Assembly (NCBI GenBank): GCA_018806915.1
Contig: JAGKQI010000049.1
Span: 992,001-1,056,000 of the forward strand
Direction of reading: 5' to 3'
Source of the DNA: Phytophthora colocasiae
Taxonomy: Eukaryota; Oomycota; Peronosporomycetes; Peronosporales; Peronosporaceae
DNA: 64,000 nt
Position numbers and translations under genes: made by a program
Shown: positions 56,101 to 64,000 of the stretch, piece after piece
How the letters are laid out: the number at the start of each line of letters is the position of its first letter
Numbering within the stretch: position 1 is the first letter of the stretch
The notes under the pieces: model-generated
Database searches by the model: none
What the model was told of the DNA's origin: nothing
The model's input: the letters and a program-made list of their open reading frames with translations, nothing else

Positions 56101-57499
56101 CCAGTTCTCCCACAAGGCGGAACACCCGACACCGTAAAGATTTGATAGCTGTATTATGTTTATATGGGTACTTACCGAGTATTCCTAGGCTGGCTGCGCC
56201 GCTCGATCACTCCTGTCCTCGCTAGCCACCGCGCCGTTCGCGTTATGTCCTCTGTCGCTGCTGACGCCGTTTGCGTTTTGGAATGAAAGAATTCTAGATT
56301 TAAATCGACCAATCAGAGGCCATTGAGAGGGTTATCATTAGTGGGCTATATTTGTAATTTCGGCATTCCTGAGAGCAGTCTAGAATATAGGATAGGCTAC
56401 ACCATGGGAAAATACAGAATAGAATACGTACATGTACAAAATGGAGAGACAGGTAGCTACGCAGGTTTATGCGCTAAGACGTTGAACACACGGACACACA
56501 GACACACAGACACACAGACGCGGCACTAGCCTACTGTGTTGAGATGTAGGATACCGCATGATCAGCGATCAATTGACCACTACTACTGTAGTGGTCCACT
56601 ACTAGTGGGCCACTACTAGTAGTGGCTGCCACTGTGGCATCACTAGTGATGCCGCTAGCGACGGATGCAACTTGTCAGTGTCACCAGTGGTGACTCACCA
56701 CGCCGTGAAATCCAGCTCGGCTGGCTGATCGCAGCTGCATGTAATATCGAAGGTCGATTCGAAGCACTGCATGGAGCTTTGCCAAGGCCCTTGGTGCCAT
56801 CCTGTCAGTCCGCAATTTGCCACGATGGAAACACCCCATTCCAGCACGGAGTTCCGTCCGCCTAACGAGACCCTTCTACCTGCCGAAGAGTCTCGGTCAG
56901 AATGGCCGTGGCGTGGCACCCACTGCAACCCTCCCTCAAGCCCCGCAGAGGACCTGTCAGAGTCCTCCGCAGGCTCCAGCCCACCCTTAATTTTGTACAC
57001 ACCAGCTCCCAGTTGCCCCAATGTGGTACCAGTTCTCCCACAAGGCGGAACACCCGACACCGTAAAGATTTGATAGCTGTATTATGTTTATATGGGTACT
57101 TACCGAGTATTCCTAGGCTGGCTGCGCCGCTCGATCACTCCTGTCCTCGCTAGCCACCGCGCCGTTCGCGTTATGTCCTCTGTCGCTGCTGACGCCGTTT
57201 GCGTTTTGGAATGAAAGAATTCTAGATTTAAATCGACCAATCAGAGGCCATTGAGAGGGTTATCATTAGTGGGCTATATTTGTAATTTCGGCATTCCTGA
57301 GAGCAGTCTAGAACATAGGGATAGGCTACACCATGGGCAAATACAGAATAGAATACGTACATGTACAAAATGGAGAGACAGGTAGCTACGCAGGTTTATG
57401 CGCTATGACGTTGAACACACACACAACGGACACACAGACACACAGACACACAGACACACAGACGCGGCACTAGCCTACTGTGTTATGACTAGACGAGTG

Positions 57500-57518
57500 C
57501 CGCCCGCTTTGCGGGCGG
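57500..57518 (-). other. Helitron copy 2 3'-terminal hairpin
   Basis: Identical 8-bp stem and 3-nt loop to copy 1, 8 bp before CTAG. Confidence 0.85.
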
Positions 57519-57693
57519 TGTGTATGTGTTAGGTCCCAACCCGTAGTGCTCGCTGTTCCAGCTCGCCCTACTACTCTGTAGCCCCTGCCTTCGCTTCGCT
57601 CGGAGGGGACAAAAACATACACAGTGTTTCATATGCACAGTGAACATGTATTTGTTGTTATCAAAAATGCAGTGATCTCCTTCTTCCTCTTGC

Positions 57694-59800
57694 TTACATC
57701 TCGAATATCTGTCGATAAACAATATTCTGTGTGTACACTCCATCGGCGTCCACCTGGTCAGGATACTCGATCATCACCTTGAGTCTCGACCGCGCTGTCA
57801 CTCTCGATAACGCCACGTACAGCTGTCCGTGTGAGAAGCAAGGAGTCGCCAAGTATAGTCCGAGATTTTGTACCGTTTGTCCTTGGGCCTTGTTGATTGT
57901 CATCGCAAACGCTGGTTGCACTGGGAACTGCTTACGACGTAGACGGAAGGGGAACTCACGCGTGTCCCCGTCACTGAGGAACACAATCCGCGGAATGAAC
58001 ACATGCTGGCCGTGGCGTTCCCCTGTCATGATGGTCGCATGGATCACGTGAGGTTTCAGCTCCACAACACGGAGGCGCGTTACGTTGCACAGTCCCAGAT
58101 TGGGATTCAGGTTGCGCATCATCATGATCGGCGCACCCTTCTTCAGAGTTAGTTTGTGCGGCGGGATTCCGTTCATATTCACTGAATGCAGGAGTTCAGG
58201 CTCAAAGTAATCAGCGTCACCGTCATTATCCACTGAATCGTTGGACAAATACTCCTGGGCGTCACCTTCCAGCTTCTGAGAAACAGCTTCGTTGATACGC
58301 TGCACGATCATGTTCGTAGTCGTCAATATCGTTCGGTTGGCAAAGTACTCATCCGCGGCGATCTCAGGGTTATTAATGTCTGCATACATCTCGTCAATGA
58401 TGCGTCGCATGCCTCTGAGAGTGGTGCCAGGCCGAACCTCTTCATCTTCTTCTTCCGGCTCCTCCTCCGGTTCGCTCTCAATCAACATGTCGTTCGGGAT
58501 CTTGATGAAATCTGGTCCAAGTCCAGCATTCACTTGGTGCCTTCCTTCGCCCACTTGAAGGAGAAACTCAGAGAATGCTGTCAGTTCTTCCGCTGTCGTT
58601 TCATTCGCAGCCGACCTCACACGCATGTTCTCCGTAAGATGAACTTGTTCGAATTTGCTCCACAACTCCGAAGACTTTAGACACGCGTCGATGGTATCCG
58701 CAGGCGTTCCCTGCAGTACCACTGGTAGAATTTGTCTGAAATCTCCTGAAAGCGACGACCACTTTCCCGCCAAATGGTTCATCGATGTCCAAGATATCCC
58801 GTATCGAACGGTCCACAGCCTCAAAAGCGTGACGATGGGCCATCGGAGCTTCGTCCCAGATAATTAAACTGGCCATCTTGATAAGTTCCTTCAGGGCGGA
58901 GTTCTTATTGATCGCACACGTAGATTCCGCATTCAGCTTTAGCGGGATTCGAAAGGTAGAATGTGCAGTGCGACCACCCATTAGTAGAAGTGCGGCAATC
59001 CCACTCGAAGCTACCGCAATGGCAATTTTCCCAGACAAACGAACTTTTGCCAGGATGTGCTTGAGCAAGGTTGATTTTCCAGTACCACCAGGTCCATCCA
59101 GAAAAAATAACTTGTTGCCTTCTGAAGATCCATCGACAGCCGCCATGACTTTCGCGTAGATAGCTTGTTGACCTTCATTAAGTCCATCCTCATGCTCCAC
59201 AATTTCTTGAAGCATGTGATAGTCATACGCCATGGTCTCGCGGTCAATCAAACTGTTGTTGGTCTGGAGTGCGTCTCGAAGAAGCAGATCAGGGAAATCG
59301 GCAAGTTGTGGAAGGTCAAACTCATGTACCGCTTTCCCACTCACTTGAAGCAACTCGTTCAGACTCTTTAGCGTGTTAAACATCACCACGTCGTCCTTCG
59401 CTTGGCCTTCCATGGCGCGGAATCGACGGTGGAAATCCTCAGACAATGCTCCGTAGAAATTATCCCATAGCTGACGCACCTGCCCAACCTGAGAGTATAC
59501 TAACAGCGTAGCAAATAGCTGACGCAGTTGATACGCCATCTGGAACGTCGCGGCTTCCTCCATACAGGCTGCCCACTCTCATCATTCTCGAGATATCCTA
59601 GACGTAACGCGGCATCCTTATACGATCCACATACGACGTTATCCACAGTCCGGATATCCTGGAAAGAAGTAGGTCCTTTGCGATGGCATAGCAAGACGCG
59701 TAAGTAGAACCTCTCCTCATCTCGCGGAGACACGTGAATCATTCGTCCTAGTGCAGCTTGATACTTTTTGCGGCGGACCCACATCTTATGTTTGTCCCAT
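57694..59800 (-). pseudogene. Helitron copy 2 PIF1-type helicase
   Basis: Two long frames cover the helicase: 59563-58750 with Walker A DGPGGTGKST (about 59073-59102) and Walker B IIWDEAP, and 58824-57694 with LSGDFRQILPV, the acidic linker and the C-terminal motifs INKAQGQT and YVALSRV. One extra base near 58752 and changes near 59575 and 59810 break the continuity. Helitron helicases unwind donor DNA during rolling-circle transposition. All core motifs are readable, unlike in copy 1. Confidence 0.9.
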
Positions 59801-62800
59801 CTAAAGTAATTTCGGCACATCCTGATACACAATTGTCTTGGCTACCTGGTCTTCGGGCGCTCTACTCGCACATATGTCGAAGAAGGCAGTAAGCTTCGTG
59901 CGCTCACTACGATCCATGACGCGTTCCGGATCTTCGGTCTCGCGGAATACCACCATCTGCTCACCTTCGAGGTGTACCGTGAGCTGGAAAACCGCATGGG
60001 ACTTCCCTTGCACTACGTGCCCGAGGAGACGCATACACGCCTCAATGGGAGAGATGTACCTCGCGCTTAAGAATCGGATGATCTCGTTGGGTTCCCGTCT
60101 GTCGATATTACCTTCGTCTTGCACCGTCTCCACTGTAATCACAGCTCTGTCGGATCCCTTGTACACGTACTTGTAGAGATACTTCACCACTGACAGTGCT
60201 GTGCAGATTTCAATGTTGATGTGGCAGTTGTACTTGTATGAAAAGTATGGGTTGTATGGCACCACCCACTGATTCAGCGTAGCATTGTCGTACCGTCTTC
60301 CATTGAATGTAAAAAATCCTTCCGATCGTCGTCGGCATCTGTACTGCGGGAAACCGTCTTCGCTCACCCGCGTTGTCTCCACGAACGGTTTCGGGTAGCC
60401 CTTTGTACACTTGCCATCCTTCATACAGACACACGATGGATTCACCGCGCCACAGGGCCCGTGCATCATATTCGTCATGACCGTTTCATAAAGGCCAGGG
60501 TTGGTGTCAGGATCCGGTACTTCCGCCGATACAATCTTGTCAATAATCTGCCTCGTGCGTGGCTTGTCCTCGTCCGCCAAGATGACAATGATGTGCGCAT
60601 GAGGAAGTCCACGCTTTTGAAACTCCACCACGTAAATCCGAGCGGAAACCCGCCCAAGCACACCCTCGTCTAAGTCTTTTAAATGAGCAGCCAGCTTTTG
60701 GTGCCATACTCTCCCGACGATGTCTGGGCGGTCTTGGGCGCTCTGGTTAGAATCGCGAATCTGCTCTTGGATCTCTTCCCACTTTGGATTGCAAGTCATC
60801 GTGTCGAAGATATCTGGCTTGCCGTACTCCCTAACGATTGCCATCGAGTCTTGGTACGATTGGTACATCTGACGCGGGCTCCCTGAGTGAGAAGACGGTA
60901 AGATGATCTTCTTCCCAACCTGATTGAGGAAGTGCCTGTTTCGGGCTCGGTCGGGGTGAGCCAGCTCTCCAGTGTCACGATCATATTCCGCCAGGAGTCC
61001 TTCGCCATCGCCAAGGATAGTCCTAGCCTCTTCCATAGCTTCGCTCAGGTACGCATCTCGCAGTCCATTGTACTGATAAGCACGGATCTCCTTTTGGTGA
61101 GTTGCTATCCAGCGAAGTTCTTCTTGCTCGCATTTGGCTCTCTGGTCCACACAATACTGTTGGAAAAGGCGCCCCCCCTTTATGTAGAGCTGATCGGTCA
61201 TCGTCCTTTTGGAAGAGTCGATACGCGACGTGCTCACGTAGAGCCATAGCGCGTTTGTTCCTGCGCACCACATCACCTTCGTACGTATCCGTATACGTCC
61301 ACCCCAGTTCTCCATACGGGAAGAAGTAGCGGGTACTGAAGGTCGTAGTTGGCGTTTGTTTCCCAGAGACGCATGAGATTTCTGTCTTTTGTATATACCA
61401 AGCGATCGCGAGGCTGTGCGAGGTTGCCGTCTTCAATCATAGTGACGGCCACTTCAGAAACCGTCGGCAGATTTTCCGTTCGAGGTCTGGAAGGATTGTT
61501 TCTCAGACGGAACACCAAGTCGATTGGCTGCTGCATATCGCTTTGACGCACCCTTTCGCCAAACGTGAGAAACTGCTGAGCGAACGGGTTGTACCTTTGC
61601 ATCACCCGCTCGATGTCTAACAAAGCCACAGGGTCCAGGTCTGCGAAAATCCCCATACGTCTTCTCAGCTCGGCGCTCCATGTCCGGATCGACGATATAG
61701 ATCTGCGCAAACTTGGGCTGAGTCCTTTGGCCAGTTCGACGATCAATGTATGGCAACAACGAACCCATGTAGTGGCCCATAGCACCTTGAATTCGGTAGG
61801 AGTATACGCCACGTTCACCCGCGACGCTGTTGTCCTGGTTGACGTTCTGAAACCTACCCGTGGTCGGGTTTGAAGCACCGATAGACGTAAAGGCAAACGC
61901 CTGGTTGTACGCCCGTATCTGCTTTCGAAAATTGGGGTCTCCGTAAAGCTGGAGAAGTTCGTCTGGAGCTGGGGCCAGAGGTGGTAGTCTGACTTTCCCC
62001 TCGATACAGCAGGCAGACCCGCTTTCACCAGGCCACTTCCACGCGTTACAGTGACCGCACACCGTAGTGGGAGGCAGCCGGTGGCGTCTCGTGTCTTCAT
62101 CAACATCTGGACCTGTGACCATCGACGGACGGAAATCTTCATGGTTTACAAGTGCTTTTCGATGGCGAGTGATACGTCTACGTTCTCGAACACGCTCGCG
62201 CTCCTCTTCGCGCTCTTCCTCCGTTTGTAACGCCCTTCTAATGGCGTGACGCTCTCGGTCCCGTTCTCGCTCTGCCGCACGCTGCTCCTCGTCCTGTTGC
62301 TCTCTAGCATACGATTGCCGCTCTCTGTTGCTCTCCCGCTCAACATCACGCTCCTCTGGGGTCTGGTGCGTCCTTGAACTTGCGCGGCGTTGCCTGTCAA
62401 GTTCACGCTCTGCCGCACGCTGCTCCTCGTCCTGTTGCCCTCTAGCATACGATTGCCGCTCTCTGTTGCTCTCCCGCTCAACATCACGCTCCTCAGGAGT
62501 CTGGTGCTCCCTTGAACTTGCGCGACGTTGCCTGTCAAGTTCACGTTCTGCCGCACGCTCCTCATCCGTCTGACGGGCACGTCGGGATGCCTGAACCACA
62601 GCATTTGCTTCGCGCTCCTCCTTGCGTTCATTCTCGTCTTGCTGGGAACGACGAATGGCTCTTGTTTCTGTGTTTCGTTGTCGTTTGATGTCTCGGTCTT
62701 CTTGGGAAAGTTGGGAGCGTATTTGCGCTTGGCGCTCACTGGCAATATCAAGTCCAATCTGACCTGAAGGCCCCGTCGATTTTGCTGTTCAAGTCGGTTT

Positions 62801-63186
62801 CTTTCGCGATCTGCTACCACTTGTTCAGAACTTCGTTGAGCTCTCCGTTGCCGCTGGCGTTCGACATTCCTTAGCCGCGTACGTTCGCGTTGGGAAGAGC
62901 TCATGTTTGCCCGCCGCAGCCTGGCTCTCTCTGCGTCACTCATCCTAAGCGCCGCAGCACTGGATGGATTCGTAGTGGGAGCCATGGTTGTTCCTGTCGG
63001 AGGAACCACCGGTGCATCTACAGGGGCTACAATGGGGTCGCCTGAAACCGAAACGTTGTTTACCTGCTGACGGAGTAGTTCCAATTCTCGCGAAGCCCTC
63101 GAAAAACGGTTGCGTGCCTGCTTCCTTCTGTTGATCCGTCGTCGCTTTGCAGTAGGCGATTCATCCTCTGCTGGAGTTGCGTTCAC
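59801..63186 (-). pseudogene. Helitron copy 2 N-terminal region and Rep nuclease
   Basis: A 504-residue frame (61315-59801) holds the complete Rep domain: HUH motif GLPHAHIIVIL near 60595 and the tyrosine motif KYLYKYVYKG near 60165. Upstream frames (62599-61454 and 63186-62146) hold the Cys-rich domain and the Arg-rich repeats. Shifts lie near 62760 (shared with copy 1, so older than the duplication or a splice site), 61665, 61335 and 61175, the last in a C run. Confidence 0.9.
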
Positions 63187-63869
63187 GCGCTCCGCTTCGT
63201 CTAAACGATGCTGCAGCTGTCCTCGACGGTCGTCTCTACACAGTAGACTGTTAGAAGACTTCCAACAGCACGAAACATTAATTTTACGTACCTATCCCGC
63301 TTCGTGCCGACCCTGACCGGAGCCATAGCCTTCCCTCGCAAAAAAGCACAAAGGAAGCAGCGTTAGACAACGGTCTAACACTGAATAATTGTATTTTAAC
63401 TGTAAACTAATTCTTGATAGGTGAAATTGAACATGCAGCGCATGCCGTTCTGCCCCTGACACGGTAAGCAGCATGAAATGTCTCCATAACATGTGCCAGT
63501 CTCACACACGACCACTGGCCCAAGGCTGAGGTGGGCGCCCCGGCCAAGCCGGCTTTTATCGCCACATGGATCCACCCCAGGACCCCGGATTGGTATGAGG
63601 CTTCCCATGCCGCTGGCGGGCGAACATGGGCGTCTCAGGGTCGGGGCTCCGAAGAGCAATAGAGAGGCAGAACTGAGACAGGAACGGCGAAGGGTGGCCA
63701 GCTGCAACCTTTTTATCCCAAAACATGGGAAGGTCATGGATTTGGGCGCAAAAGCTACAGTACCCAAATTTCAATTTTCACCAAAGTACCCGCAGGGATG
63801 GCTTACTTGCTTAAATGGGCAATATTGTAGATTCGGAGTGGACTGCCCGGCGTCTGTGCGCTCGAGAGG
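63187..63869 (-). other. 5' non-coding leader of Helitron copy 2
   Basis: Non-coding sequence matching 48941-49464 plus the stretch upstream of the first frame. It ends at the R boundary with CTCTCGAGCGC in Helitron sense. Confidence 0.65.
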
Positions 63870-64000
63870 GGTCTCGGTCAGAATGGCCGTGGCGTGGCAC
63901 CCACTGCAACCCTCCTCAAGCCCCGCAGAGGGACTCTGTCAGAGTCCTCCTCCGCAGGCTCCAGCCCACCCTTAATTTTGTACACACCAGCTCCCAGTTG
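63870..64000. repeat. Start of another R segment
   Basis: The last 131 bp match the beginning of R (GTCTCGGTCAGAATGGCC and onward), so the R-bounded chain continues past the window. Confidence 0.85.

Larger units (their letters stand above)
49465..57488. repeat. Head-to-tail array of R (about 585 bp, 9 copies) and S (about 336 bp, 8 copies)
   Basis: R starts AGTCTCGG and ends CCTACTGTGTT; S starts GAGATGTAGG and ends CTGCCGAAG. R copies begin near 49465, 50382, 51323, 52251, 53170, 54099, 55029, 55960 and 56889. S copies begin near 50046, 50974, 51906, 52834, 53753, 54683, 55612 and 56540. The period is 919 to 932 bp. Copies differ by few substitutions and 1 to 10 bp indels. Each R contains a GACACACA microsatellite. 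The last R, bordering Helitron 2, carries the variants of the R bordering Helitron 1. No convincing gene is visible; open frames repeat with the array and break at indels. Confidence 0.92.
57489..63869 (-). mobile_element. Helitron copy 2
   Basis: It has the same ends and gene order as copy 1 and is 6.38 kb long, without the gypsy insertion. In Helitron sense it begins next to R at 63870 and ends with hairpin plus CTAG at 57489. The helicase ATP-binding loop is intact, but the reading frame is broken at several sites, many of them in single-base runs. Confidence 0.9.

Noticed and set aside
49319..57153. Many recurring open frames of 60 to 130 codons in the R/S array, including one starting MGKYRIEYVHVQNG
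   Set aside because: They recur because the DNA recurs, differ between copies at indels, overlap on both strands and show no domain wording.

Overview
The window is nuclear DNA of a flagellated eukaryotic microbe, most likely an oomycete of the Phytophthora type. The evidence is very short introns (about 54 to 93 nt) with GT-AG ends, tightly packed genes (often 20 to 190 bp apart), a motile-cilium gene (radial spoke head protein), gene fusions (reductase-kinase, TBC-nucleotidase), helicase-associated-domain repeats, and a transposon load of Ty3/gypsy, Helitron, pogo-like and Harbinger-like elements. The species call is inference; no database was consulted.

Layout. 1-4576: a frameshifted Ty3/gypsy retrotransposon, cut at its left end by the window, next to a broken WD-repeat gene fragment (4595-5270). 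5290-10832: a minus-strand run of radial spoke head protein, a five-finger RanBP2-type zinc-finger protein and a P5C-reductase-like/protein-kinase fusion. 11283-13052: a deleted pogo-like DNA transposon whose terminal inverted repeat was hit by a Harbinger-like element, with both target-site duplications still readable. 14047-34605: a gene-rich block holding lysyl-tRNA synthetase, a BK/Slo-type potassium channel, an SCFD2-like Sec1 protein with two acidic WGW motifs, a small membrane protein, a TBC/5'-nucleotidase fusion, a Myb/trihelix-like protein, a helicase-associated-repeat protein, a TMEM242 homologue, an unrecognised multi-pass membrane protein, an ankyrin/coiled-coil protein, a small helical protein and an ATP6AP2-like V-ATPase accessory protein. 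Spliced models below were built by hand from splice sites and phase; each closes in frame. Three gene pairs are divergent with only 104 to 114 bp between start codons.

34900-64000: a transposon complex. Two 6.4-kb Helitrons (Rep plus PIF1-type helicase, minus strand) lie in the same orientation. The left one is split by a 7.7-kb chromovirus-type Ty3/gypsy element with 5-bp target duplication. Between the Helitrons is an 8-kb head-to-tail array built from a common segment R (about 585 bp, 9 copies) alternating with a short body S (about 336 bp, 8 copies) rich in perfect palindromes. The Helitron bodies occupy the same position between R segments as S does, so the locus reads as a chain of R-bounded units with two long coding bodies and eight short non-coding ones. 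R carries a promoter-like initiator and a splice-donor-like site pointing into the Helitrons. This is the most unusual structure in the window.
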